In this document: positions 1 through 8,283 of the stretch, one piece after another | Layout: each line of letters opens with the position of its first letter | Position numbering within the stretch: the first letter of the stretch is position 1 | Source of the DNA: Bacillus sp. SA1-12 | Lineage (GTDB): Bacteria > Bacillota > Bacilli > Bacillales > Bacillaceae | DNA length: 64,000 nucleotides | Assembly: GCF_000981385.1 (NCBI RefSeq) | Contig: NZ_LATZ01000019.1 | Coordinates: 24,799 to 88,798 of the forward strand | Direction: 5' to 3' | Notes under the pieces: model-generated | Seen by the model: only the letters and a program-made list of their open reading frames with translations | What the model was told of the DNA's origin: nothing | Databases searched by the model: none | Position numbers and translations under genes: made by a program

Positions 1-654
1 GCCCTTCCGAATGCGATTCAGCGTGTTAAGCGCCTGGTCGTTTTTCTGTTTCGATACGAGCCAGCGTGGGCTTTCCGGCACACGCATCATACCAATAAAC
101 AACAGGACTGCCGGTACTGTGGCGATCGCTAACATGTAGCGCCATATCCCATCTACATGTCCCATTGTTGTACCCAGAATAGCGTTAAATACAAAAGCTA
201 AAAGCTGGCCGCTGACGACCATTAAATCATTGATTGTAACAATACGGCCTCGGCTGTCTGCCGGTGACATTTCTGCTAAATATGCAGGAACTGTAACCGA
301 AGCACCACCGACGGCCAACCCAAGCACAAAGCGGGAAACAACCATTACGTTAACATCTGGCGCAAGTGTACAGCCTAAAGTACCAGCTAAAAAGATAAAT
401 GACAACATTAAAATGGTTTTTCTCCGCCCGTATGAATCAGCTAAACGTCCACCAAACAGAGCGCCAATGGCTGCGCCCAGCAGAAGCACACTTGCCACAA
501 GTCCTTGAGTGTAAGCGGTTAATCCTAACTCTTCCGTCATATATGGAAGTGCTCCGTTGATTACGCCTGTATCATAACCGAAGAGAACTCCACCTAAAGT
601 AGAGATAACAATGACTTTACGTAAAAAAGATGATGGGGCTGCTTTATTGTACAT
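1..654 (-). CDS. iolT: MFS sugar porter, inositol-transporter type (partial)
   Basis: N-terminal 218 residues of a major facilitator superfamily sugar porter; the gene runs off the left edge. The reading shows GVLFGYDTGVINGALPYM in helix 1, GRLADSYGRRK between helices 2 and 3, and PESPRWLVSK after helix 6, the classic sugar-porter signatures. Closest in feel to Bacillus IolT (myo-inositol:H+ symport), and the neighbouring IolE remnant and sugar isomerases support an inositol-like substrate. The ATG at 654 has an AGAGGTG ribosome binding site 8 nt upstream. Inositol specificity is inferred; the family is certain. Confidence 0.8.
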   Translation of the reverse strand, partial: MYNKAAPSSFLRKVIVISTLGGVLFGYDTGVINGALPYMTEELGLTAYTQGLVASVLLLGAAIGALFGGRLADSYGRRKTILMLSFIFLAGTLGCTLAPDVNVMVVSRFVLGLAVGGASVTVPAYLAEMSPADSRGRIVTINDLMVVSGQLLAFVFNAILGTTMGHVDGIWRYMLAIATVPAVLLFIGMMRVPESPRWLVSKQKNDQALNTLNRIRKG

Positions 655-733
655 TTATTTGTGCACCTCTTTTCATATCTCCACGCGTGCAGACAATGAT
701 TCGTCTTAGTTTCTCCTAACGATCAATGCATAC

Positions 734-883
734 TCAAGTGGGAGTAACGGGTGGATCCTGTTCTGCTTCGATCACGATCCACCCGTTATATCTATGCTTT
801 TCCAATACATCAAATGGCTGTCTGAAATCAATGATGCCTTCCCCAGGTACTGTAAACAAGCCAGCTAGAAACGATTCTTTAAA
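734..883 (-). pseudogene. IolE (inosose dehydratase) C-terminal remnant
   Basis: About 50 codons without a start. The reading [32 protein letters not shown] matches the C-terminal part of inosose dehydratases (IolE). The family normally continues for another 15-20 residues after EAEQDP; here it turns into PPVTPT and stops. The changed tail is exactly the reverse complement of sequence about 30 nt earlier (see the palindrome). Upstream of FKESF the frame is disrupted. This is a dead fragment beside the sugar porter, probably the residue of a former inositol operon. Confidence 0.75.
745..788. repeat. 13-bp perfect inverted repeat inside the iolE remnant
   Basis: TAACGGGTGGATC at 745-757 and its exact complement GATCCACCCGTTA at 776-788 with an 18-nt spacer. 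The distal arm replaces expected IolE coding sequence. It could act as a terminator-like hairpin, but no T-run follows on either strand. Confidence 0.7.
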
Positions 884-1026
884 AACTGTCATGTGTATGG
901 ACGGTAGTCAAGCTAATATACAATTTTCATTCCATATTTTTTTGCTATGCTTACGGACTTTATAACCGCTACCTGTAACAGGCTTTATAATCGTTTTCGA
1001 CAGTTTACTGGTCGTAAGCTTTACAC

Positions 1027-1839
1027 CTAGTTGATCTTGAGGACATGGTATTCAAAGCACTCTTTAACTGCCTTCACAGCCGTAGGTGTATCTGTTTGCG
1101 GATAAAACTCAAATCCAACTGAGCCGCTATATCCAATTTTATCTAAATGCTTGATAAAATTCTTAAAATTAATCACACCCGTGCCCGGCTCATGACGTCC
1201 TGGTGCATCCGCAATATGAAGATGTCCAATATACGACAGATATTTCTCCGTTGTCTCACAAATTTTACCTTCATTTAAATACATATGATAAGTATCATAT
1301 AAAACCTTAATATTCGGAGAACCAACAGCAGCGACCAATTCAACCGATGTCTTCGTCTCAGTCAAGAAGTTGCCACAGTGGTCTTTCTCAATGTTCAAGG
1401 CCTCAAGTACAAATGTAATGCCTGCTTCCTCAGCCCATGGCGCAATGGTTTTAAGCACGTCAAACATTGTGCAAATGCGGGTTTCATATGAATAATCGTC
1501 AGACAGTTTCTTTGCATACTGTGGCCATTCCTCTAAGGAGTCCGAATGGATAACAAGGATCGGACAGTCAACAATTTTTGCTGCTTCAATCGATTTCTTA
1601 ATATACTCCAGATAAACTTCTTTAGTTGCCGGATCACACATAGAATAAGGACCATCACCGGACATAGCAGCAAGCTTTAATCCATTTTCATCTAACAGCT
1701 TCTTTAGTTGGGGAAGATCTTTATCCTCCCATCCCCACATTTCAACAAAATCAAAGCCGTCGTTTTTAGCTGCTGCAAAGCGCTCTTCAAATGGAAGTTC
1801 AGAATATATAGACTCGATATGGATATCTCTTTTTAACAT
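1027..1839 (-). CDS. Sugar phosphate isomerase/epimerase (hydroxypyruvate isomerase-like)
   Basis: 270-residue TIM-barrel protein of the xylose-isomerase-like family (AP endonuclease 2 fold). Metal-site motifs are visible in order: FVLEALN near residue 145, VLYDTYHM near 180, HIADAPGRHEPGTG near 205 and VGFEFYP near 240. These match the hydroxypyruvate isomerase/IolI-like branch that isomerises 2-keto sugars or inosose. ATG at 1839 is preceded by TAGGAGGAAA. It is the last gene of a minus-strand run with the Gfo-type oxidoreductase and a second isomerase, a common oxidoreductase-isomerase pairing for polyol or inositol breakdown. The exact substrate cannot be read. Confidence 0.8.
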   Translation of the reverse strand: MLKRDIHIESIYSELPFEERFAAAKNDGFDFVEMWGWEDKDLPQLKKLLDENGLKLAAMSGDGPYSMCDPATKEVYLEYIKKSIEAAKIVDCPILVIHSDSLEEWPQYAKKLSDDYSYETRICTMFDVLKTIAPWAEEAGITFVLEALNIEKDHCGNFLTETKTSVELVAAVGSPNIKVLYDTYHMYLNEGKICETTEKYLSYIGHLHIADAPGRHEPGTGVINFKNFIKHLDKIGYSGSVGFEFYPQTDTPTAVKAVKECFEYHVLKIN

Positions 1840-1948
1840 ATAGATTTCCTCCTAAATTTTAGTTAAGTTTTTAATCAAGTTTGTTTTTAGTGTTATTTGT
1901 GCTAGATTAGATATTGTATAATTTTTTATTTTGGACTTTAAAATCAGT

Positions 1949-3106
1949 TTAATAATCAACCCATATGGCGCCTTTATCTGCCGATTCAACGCATTTTTCA
2001 ACCCACTTAACACCTTGTACACCTGCATGGATATCCGGGAACCAGAAATCTGTTTTTTCTCCTCTTTTTGACTTATCTATTGCAATGGCAAATCGGCGAT
2101 AAAGGTTTGACCACGCATCGAATAATCCTTCTGGATGACCTGCGCTGATACGGTCTTCTTCAAGTGCCTCCAGGTACAAGTAAGCTGCCCCGCGTTCCAA
2201 CACACGCGCAGGTTCACCTTCAACCTCATATGCCAGCTGATTCGGTCGTTCATCCCACCATTCAATTGAAGCTTTTGAGCCAATTATACGGATTTTTTGA
2301 CCGTGTAAGGAACCACAGTTAATGGCAGACGCCCACATTGTTGCCTGTGCACCATTCTCTAAGTTCATCAAGACAAATGCGTTGTCTTCTAATGCGCGTC
2401 CCTCAACGAATGACTTACGGGAGCACATCAGGTTCGTAATCTTAAAATCTGGCATAATGGCTTCAACTAAAAAAAGAGGATGTGTACCAACATCAGCAAT
2501 GACACAAGACGGTCCTGCAGATCTTGGATCCATGCGCCATTTTATCGCTGGATTCTCATTTTCAATTGCGGTATGATAAGCACCATGAGCAAACTGCATA
2601 TTGATAAGACGTATTTCACCCAAATCACCATGTGCAACCATTTGGCGCGCCTGCTCAATCATCTGGTGCCCTGAATAGCCATAAGTTACGCCGACGACAA
2701 GTCCCTTTGAATTAGCAAGCTCTTCAAGCTCCTCTGCTTCTGCTGTCTTAAAGCAGAGTGGTTTTTCACATACAACATGCATCCCTGCCTCAAGTGCAGC
2801 CTTGCATATTTCATAATGCGTGGAGTTCGGCGTCGTAATTGACACGGCTTCAATACCGTCCTCACGCTTTGCTTCTTCCGCAAATAATGTCTTGTAATCT
2901 GGGTAACACCTGTCTGGATCTACACCGAGGGAGATTCCAAAACCTTTTCCTCTTTCAGGATTAATGTCAAATGCACCTGCTACAAGTTTGAATGAATTGT
3001 CCCTAAGTGCTGATGAGCGATGGATATAGCCAATCTGGCTGCATTTGCCGCCGCCAATCATTGCCCACCGAATCGGTTGGTCTAACGTTTTTTCCCCATT
3101 AATCAT
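1949..3106 (-). CDS. Gfo/Idh/MocA family oxidoreductase
   Basis: 385-residue NAD(P)-dependent sugar dehydrogenase of the Gfo/Idh/MocA family. The N-terminal Rossmann motif is MIGGGKCSQIGYIHR, followed by the family signature HVVCEKPLC near residue 105 and the C-terminal catalytic-domain motif VIADVGTHPLFL near 205. The start at 3106 is chosen because AAAGGAGG sits 6 nt upstream; an in-frame ATG 48 nt earlier would overlap the preceding gene and has no good binding site. It lies between two sugar isomerase genes in one operon and probably oxidises the same polyol or cyclitol substrate they isomerise. Confidence 0.85.
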   Translation of the reverse strand: MINGEKTLDQPIRWAMIGGGKCSQIGYIHRSSALRDNSFKLVAGAFDINPERGKGFGISLGVDPDRCYPDYKTLFAEEAKREDGIEAVSITTPNSTHYEICKAALEAGMHVVCEKPLCFKTAEAEELEELANSKGLVVGVTYGYSGHQMIEQARQMVAHGDLGEIRLINMQFAHGAYHTAIENENPAIKWRMDPRSAGPSCVIADVGTHPLFLVEAIMPDFKITNLMCSRKSFVEGRALEDNAFVLMNLENGAQATMWASAINCGSLHGQKIRIIGSKASIEWWDERPNQLAYEVEGEPARVLERGAAYLYLEALEEDRISAGHPEGLFDAWSNLYRRFAIAIDKSKRGEKTDFWFPDIHAGVQGVKWVEKCVESADKGAIWVDY

Positions 3107-3143
3107 GCTGTTCCTCCTTTTATCTTCTGTTAAATTAGTAAAA

Positions 3144-4067
3144 TTAAAATCCAATACTCTTTAGATAATCCAAGCTTACCTTGACATCTCGAAGACTCGT
3201 ACCTGAATTTTTTGGGTCACGTTCTTGTTCAATCGTGATGTAACCATTATAGTGAAGCTCCTCTGTCAGCAACTTATATATCGCAGGATAATCTATAATA
3301 CCTGTTCCAATGGGACACATCGAACCTTTGCTGCATCCATCAAAAAAGCGAATATGGTCATTTAAAACTTCTTCATAGATTTGACCATTGATATCCTTAA
3401 AATGGATATAATCGATCCTATCGGAATATTTGCGCAGCCATTCGATTGGGTCCATTCCTGAATACTGAAGATGTCCGGTATCTAAACATAATCCTGCCAG
3501 CTGATATGGAATGTCCTGTGCCACCTTATCAATCTCGTCTGCAAATTCGATGTAACCGCCCGCATGAGGATGAATAACCGGACGTACACCCCATTTAGCT
3601 GCAGCTTCACAAATACCCTTTATATGATTCATCATTTGGTTCCAATCTGTATCATTTAAACGAGGGGCTCTTTCCGAATGCCCTGCTGTAAAATCCCGCT
3701 CATCGTGTCCCCAGTCCATTACCGTCAGATATGGAGTCTTAACATGCTGACCTTCCTCCATAGGTAATGACGGTAGCTTTGTAATAATCGAACAAATATC
3801 ATCCACTTGCTTTAACAGATTCTCGTAATTGCTCTCGTCTACCAAATCATCAAAAATGGTTCCTGCTACAATTGAAAGTCCGTTCTTACTCAGTTCGTTG
3901 CTCACCAGTTCAATATCGATCGGAATGTATCCGTAAGGTCCAAGCTCGATTGCCTTATAACCAGCCTTACTTGCTTCCTGAAGCACCCTTTGCCAGGGCG
4001 GATTATTGGGATTATGAGGATCATCAATTCCCCAACTACATGGTGCACCTGTAATATGAATTGCCAT
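3144..4067 (-). CDS. Sugar phosphate isomerase/epimerase (IolE-like)
   Basis: 307-residue TIM barrel of the IolE/xylose-isomerase-like family. It starts with HITGAPCSWGIDDP, as inosose dehydratases often do, and has ELGPYGY, PVIHPHAGGYIE, CLDTGHLQYSG, IHFKDI and a C-terminal YITIEQERDP that supplies the last metal ligand. First gene of the operon, with AAGGAAGTGAT ahead of ATG 4067 and 37 nt before the oxidoreductase start. A CcpA-type cre lies about 190 nt upstream. Likely a dehydratase or epimerase acting on a keto-inositol or keto-sugar; substrate inferred only from neighbours. Confidence 0.8.
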   Translation of the reverse strand: MAIHITGAPCSWGIDDPHNPNNPPWQRVLQEASKAGYKAIELGPYGYIPIDIELVSNELSKNGLSIVAGTIFDDLVDESNYENLLKQVDDICSIITKLPSLPMEEGQHVKTPYLTVMDWGHDERDFTAGHSERAPRLNDTDWNQMMNHIKGICEAAAKWGVRPVIHPHAGGYIEFADEIDKVAQDIPYQLAGLCLDTGHLQYSGMDPIEWLRKYSDRIDYIHFKDINGQIYEEVLNDHIRFFDGCSKGSMCPIGTGIIDYPAIYKLLTEELHYNGYITIEQERDPKNSGTSLRDVKVSLDYLKSIGF

Positions 4068-4250
4068 TGTCTAATATCACTTCCTTTTTTTATTCGATTG
4101 CGATTCGACATCCCTTAGCGATTTTTTTGAAAAGTAATGCAAAGGACCGTATTCCTTGTAAATACATTTCTCGGCAAACTTCTACTTCATTTCACTTAGA
4201 GCAGCTATATTCTCGTACTTAAACCTAAAAATATAACTTCATTTCCCACT

Positions 4251-4265
4251 TGTGTGCGCTTTCAA
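4251..4265 (-). promoter_or_regulatory. cre site (CcpA catabolite control)
   Basis: On the minus strand TTGAAAGCGCACACA fits the cre consensus WTGNAANCGNWNNCW at every defined position. It lies in the 400-bp space between the isomerase operon (minus) and the AraC regulator (plus), the right place for glucose repression of the operon. The rest of this intergenic space is AT-rich with no gene visible. Confidence 0.6.
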
Positions 4266-4486
4266 AAATAATTTTGTTTTACATGTTAAATTTTATCTGC
4301 ATATCTCTATCTTGTATTTTCAATTCTTGTTCAAATTACACATATTTCTCCTTGATTTTAGCGTTCAGCAAAATCACTATTGTAAATTCTTGCTTTTTTT
4401 CTAATTAAACAGTTATAATCCAATAAAAATTATTAAAAATATAGATAAAATGAATAGATGCTTCGTTTTGTGTGGAGGTGTACATG

Positions 4487-5335
4487 ATGGTTAAAGTCGG
4501 CAAAAATTCACCGGTTATAAGCAGCTTTGAAAAGCAGCCATATTTAATTGCGGCTAATGCAGAGGATAGGATGCAGACGCGGATGGCACGTATGATGCAT
4601 ATGCATGACGACAGGATCGAAATCCTACTACTACAGAGCGGCCATGGAGTTCATATCATTGATGGGAAGGAATATGAGACGAAGCAAGGAGATATCTTGA
4701 TCTATAATGCCGGAATCAAACATGAGGAGTTTGCGGATTCTGAGAACGGTATGGATATTTTGAGTTGCGCGATCGGTAATGTTTGCATTAAGGGGCTTCC
4801 ACCGAATGTGCTTTTTGCGAAGAAGTACTGTCCAGTTATTCAAAATAGGAGCTGTTACCACGAGATTGGGGCACTTATGGATATGCTCTACAACAATTTC
4901 TTAAGTCGCAGTCCATCAAGGGAACTTGAATATCATCTTCTGTGCTCACTACTTTTAATGGTACGTGAGACTGTTATGCGTGAAGAAAGTAATGAGGAAC
5001 AAAAAGAGCAAGAACTTGGGCATCTTATACTGAGGTATATTGATGAGCATTATATAGAGGATATAAGCCTTCAAGATATTGCTGACGAGTTGAATATGAG
5101 CCCATACTATATTTCCCACGCATTTAAGCGCACGACGGGGTACTCGCCGATGCAGTACGTGATTCGGCGACGGATTGGAGAGGCACAGTCATATCTTTTG
5201 TCGACGGATAAGACCGTAACAGAGATTGCCTATTTTGTTGGTTACAACAGTGCAAGCAACTTTAATAATGCTTTTAAGAAAATGGTCGGCATGTCACCGC
5301 AGAGTTATAGAGAGTTTTGGAGGACTAAACCGTAA
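4487..5335 (+). CDS. AraC-family transcriptional regulator
   Basis: About 282 residues. The N-terminal half is a cupin-like sugar-binding domain (MHMHDDRIEILLLQSGHG, then GDILIYNAGIKHEEF). The last 100 residues form a double helix-turn-helix: ISLQDIADELNMSPYYISHAFKR, GYSPMQYVIRRRI and VTEIAYFVGYNSASNFNNAFKK. GGAGGTG at 4474-4480 is spaced 6 nt from ATG 4487 and only 3 nt from ATG 4484, so 4487 is preferred; a GTG at 4472 lies within the binding site region. Divergent from the isomerase/oxidoreductase operon and likely its activator. Confidence 0.85.
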   Translation: MVKVGKNSPVISSFEKQPYLIAANAEDRMQTRMARMMHMHDDRIEILLLQSGHGVHIIDGKEYETKQGDILIYNAGIKHEEFADSENGMDILSCAIGNVCIKGLPPNVLFAKKYCPVIQNRSCYHEIGALMDMLYNNFLSRSPSRELEYHLLCSLLLMVRETVMREESNEEQKEQELGHLILRYIDEHYIEDISLQDIADELNMSPYYISHAFKRTTGYSPMQYVIRRRIGEAQSYLLSTDKTVTEIAYFVGYNSASNFNNAFKKMVGMSPQSYREFWRTKP

Positions 5336-5360
5336 AAAGGCAAAATAGAGTAAATATAAA

Positions 5361-5555
5361 ATGCTTGAAAAATGTTCAATTTTATGGCCCGATTTGTGTA
5401 GCGATATTAGGTATGTTATTGATTGTTGGAAATGGCATAAGTGCAATGGAAAAGGTGAACTACTTGGGATCTTTTATGGGTTGTTTACAGCTGCATTTTA
5501 CGCTGCATTAATGTTATTGATTAAATTTATTCAAAACATGGCCAATTTACTATAA
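5361..5555 (+). pseudogene. EamA/DMT-family permease fragment (frameshifted)
   Basis: One frame ends LGIFYGLFTAAFYAALMLLIKF, typical of an EamA transmembrane repeat, and the adjacent frame upstream reads GPICVAILGMLLIVGNGIS, the preceding helix pair. Joining them needs a frameshift near 5480. Only about 60 residues of a normally 300-residue drug/metabolite transporter remain. The stretch sits directly behind the AraC gene. Confidence 0.5.
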
Positions 5556-5559
5556 AACT

Positions 5560-5593
5560 TTTCTTCATGAAAATGGACATTTTCATGAAGAAA
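5560..5593. terminator. 15-bp hairpin, likely terminator
   Basis: Perfect arms TTTCTTCATGAAAAT (5560-5574) and ATTTTCATGAAGAAA (5579-5593) around GGAC. It closes the AraC/EamA transcription unit and faces the decayed MFS gene on the other strand. Confidence 0.6.
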
Positions 5594-5737
5594 GAAGCTT
5601 TCCTTATTTCCTAATAGAATAACTATAATAAGTTCTTAACCCTACCGTTAGCAATCCTTGAATTACATATATCAGCTCTTCACTACAGAGAATGAAAGAT
5701 AAATACGTTCTTTCATGGTAGTTGAAGAATTCAAAAA

Positions 5738-6338
5738 TTATTTCAATACCCTTCCTACAAATGAATTATATGCATCTGATTCAGGTAATCTTTTTCTCAT
5801 AATAAAAGTAATTAACACAATGACAAGTAGATGACCAAAAACAATCTTATTACCTAATAACCCAAGATTACCGAGTAATACATACCACTGCTGCACCAAG
5901 CCCCCATGCTACTTGTGCCACACCACAGTGTCTTGCGCGATTTTCTTTCGGTGCATTTTCTGCCCATAATAGTCCATGAAGCAGTAATATCTGCCCTTCA
6001 GCGATTCCAACTATAATAAATCCTGTTAACAACATTCCAAAGTTGCTACTAAACAAAATAAAGAGGATACCTAAACTATAAATTAGCATCCTCATTGTAT
6101 AAATTAACTTTCTTCCATTCGGTCTGCTAAATAGCCTCCTAACAACGCACTTATTGCCGCAGATATAGCATTTGTACTCAATGCACCTAGAAGTCCGATC
6201 TGTGTTCAGATAAACCTAATTGATTTACCATAAGGTTAAACCCGCAGAACCTGCTACAATATAACCTGCATCAATATAATTAGCTAATTGAGCAGCAATA
6301 GTTCGTTTATTAGAGGACACTTCTATAATCTCACTCAT
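5738..6338 (-). pseudogene. MFS transporter remnant, multiple frameshifts
   Basis: ATG 6338 has a good AAGGAGAATATTA binding site and starts SEIIEVSSNKRTIAAQL. The reading then shifts frame at least twice before a clean piece (5868-6095) with SLGILFILFSSNFGMLLTG and GIAEGQILLLHGLLWAE, helices 3-5 of a major facilitator protein. After a further shift it ends in the loop LPESDAYN and stops at 5738, so helices 7-12 are absent. Probably the former transporter for the isomerase gene that follows on the same strand. Confidence 0.7.
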
Positions 6339-6375
6339 TAATATTCTCCTTTATAAATGTTCTATTGAAACATCA

Positions 6376-7305
6376 TCAGATCATAACATCTTTTAAAATA
6401 TCTGCTGTTTTTTTAATTCCTTTGTAAGAATCTATTGTATAATCTTCGTGTTCAATGCTTAACACGCCGTCATAACCAACCATTTTTAATTGCACAATAA
6501 AGTTTTTCCAGAAATCTTTTGGATGTCCATAACCCGGGATAGCAAAATTCCAAGAACGTTTAGAAAATTCCAGTACATGTTTCGTATCTAAGAGTGTATT
6601 TAGTTTAGCTTGCCTGTTTTCAATTCTTACATCTTTAATATGAACATGATAAATATCGTTCTTAAGCTCTCGAATAACTTCTATTGGATCAGCCCCCATC
6701 CAAAATAGATGACTGGGATCTAGATTAAATCCTATCGCATCGTCTGTAAACACTTTCATTTTTCTGAAGGTTTCAACATTATAAACAAGTTGGCAGCCAT
6801 GCGGTTCTAAAGCAATTTTTTCAATTCCATGTTTTTTGGCTAATTTAACCGTCTCTTGCCAATATGGAATAGCAACATTCCACTGATAGTCAATAATCTC
6901 ATGCGTTACTGGTGGCCATGAAGTAATTGTCCAATTAGGATATTCATCATTTGGACCCCCGCCAGGTAATCCTGACATCATTACAATAGTTTTAACATCA
7001 AATATAGATGCAAGTTGAAAGGTTTTTCTAACAATTTCCCGATCAGCTTCTCCTTTTTCACCTGGGTATAACGGATTTCCAGAACAATTAAATGCAGATA
7101 TACGTATTTTGTTTTCTTCTAATTTTTCTTTAATTGTCTCGATTAATTCTCTGTTTAAAAGTAAAGCATCTATATCTATATGTGGTGCATCTGACCAATT
7201 GCCACACCCCAATTCAATTTCTTCTACACCTAATTCCTTACAAGAAGTTAATAAATGATCAAAAGATAAATGACCTAAGCCATCTGTAACAAGTCCAATT
7301 TTCAT
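6376..7305 (-). CDS. Sugar phosphate isomerase/epimerase
   Basis: 309-residue TIM barrel, xylose-isomerase-like family. Metal-site segments: IEELGCG-type start (VEEIELGCGNW), KIALEPHGCQLVYN near residue 165, GFNLDPSHLFWMGADP near 195, HVHIKDVRI near 225 and LSIEHEDYTID near 285. The HxHxKD and SIEHED motifs are those of 3-dehydro-sugar or inosose-type isomerases usually paired with a Gfo/Idh/MocA dehydrogenase. Such a dehydrogenase is present upstream but only as its C-terminal half. SD AAGAGGTAT precedes ATG 7305. Gene appears intact. Confidence 0.8.
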   Translation of the reverse strand: MKIGLVTDGLGHLSFDHLLTSCKELGVEEIELGCGNWSDAPHIDIDALLLNRELIETIKEKLEENKIRISAFNCSGNPLYPGEKGEADREIVRKTFQLASIFDVKTIVMMSGLPGGGPNDEYPNWTITSWPPVTHEIIDYQWNVAIPYWQETVKLAKKHGIEKIALEPHGCQLVYNVETFRKMKVFTDDAIGFNLDPSHLFWMGADPIEVIRELKNDIYHVHIKDVRIENRQAKLNTLLDTKHVLEFSKRSWNFAIPGYGHPKDFWKNFIVQLKMVGYDGVLSIEHEDYTIDSYKGIKKTADILKDVMI

Positions 7306-7421
7306 AAAGTATACCTCTTATTCTGTTAAATATTTAATTGAAATATTTTTATTCTAGAAATATATTATTATATAATCCATTCTTTAGAGAAGGCAGGAAC
7401 ACTTGGCCTAATCTATCATTT

Positions 7422-8234
7422 TCAATCATTGATTAATGACACGTTTACAAACTTTTCTTTTTCAATGGATTTAAAACAAGCTTCAATAACCTTCATATTT
7501 TGAATTGTATTTTCCATCATGTAGCTTGGCATTTCATTCTCCAATATACATTTGGAAAAATATTCTACCTCCAGTGTATACTGGTGTCCAAGTACTTTTT
7601 CTTCCCTATGAACTCCATCTTTTGTATTGACTATTACCTGAGCTTCCCCACCAAACATTTGTGGTACAAAGGCCCTTGGTACTCGAATACTGCCTTTTGT
7701 TCCAATGATTTCGTAATAATCTATTCTTGTTCGATCCATTGCGGCATCAAATACGGCTGTCATACCATTATCAAGTTCCATTATTCCTACTACAGACATG
7801 TCCACCCTTCCCTCAGAATCCCTTTTTGGGGAGACAAAAACCCGATTAGGCTCAGTATTTAAAACATTTCTGATAGAGTGAATGCAATAACACCCAACAT
7901 CATAAAGGCTGCCTCCACCTAATTCTGGTCGCATACGGATGTTTTCAGCTTGCTTTTCAAGGTAAAATGAAAGGCTTACCTTCATGATTTTTAATTCACC
8001 AAAATCAGATACAGACATATCATCCTCTTTGTAATTCTTCATTGTGCTTGGATTGTTAGCAATTGATTCTAGGATAGATAACGCTGCACGATAGATATTA
8101 CGTTTATTAGTGGCTGATGAAGGGTTATATTCTGTATGTGGAGTTAAATCGGCTTCCATTAAATAAACTGTTAATTCTTCCTGTGACAGATTGATACCTC
8201 TTACTTCTAATTGTAGACGTTGTAAGTTAGTCAT
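7422..8234 (-). pseudogene. Chimeric ORF: phage head protein N-terminus fused to Gfo/Idh/MocA C-terminus
   Basis: Continuous 270-codon ORF with two origins. Residues 1-78 (MTNLQRLQLEVRGINLS through MKNYKEDDMSVSDF) resemble small head/connector-region proteins of Bacillus phages. From about 8000 onwards the sequence is the second half of a Gfo/Idh/MocA dehydrogenase (NIRMRPELGGGSLYDVGCY, YYEIIGTKGSIRVPRAFVP). The Rossmann NAD-binding half is missing, so dehydrogenase activity is not expected. Start at 8234 is supported by AAAGGAATGAT. The junction marks a deletion that joined a prophage end to the sugar cluster. Phage assignment of the N-terminus is from memory of the family, not a search. Confidence 0.7.
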
Positions 8235-8261
8235 TTGATCATTCCTTTCTGTAAAATAAAA

Positions 8262-8283
8262 AAACACTAGAATACTAGTGTTT
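8262..8283 (-). terminator. Terminator of the 379-residue ORF
   Basis: AAACACTAG / CTAGTGTTT with AATA loop, followed on the minus strand by an A/T-rich run. The stop codon of the upstream gene lies inside the stem. Confidence 0.6.
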
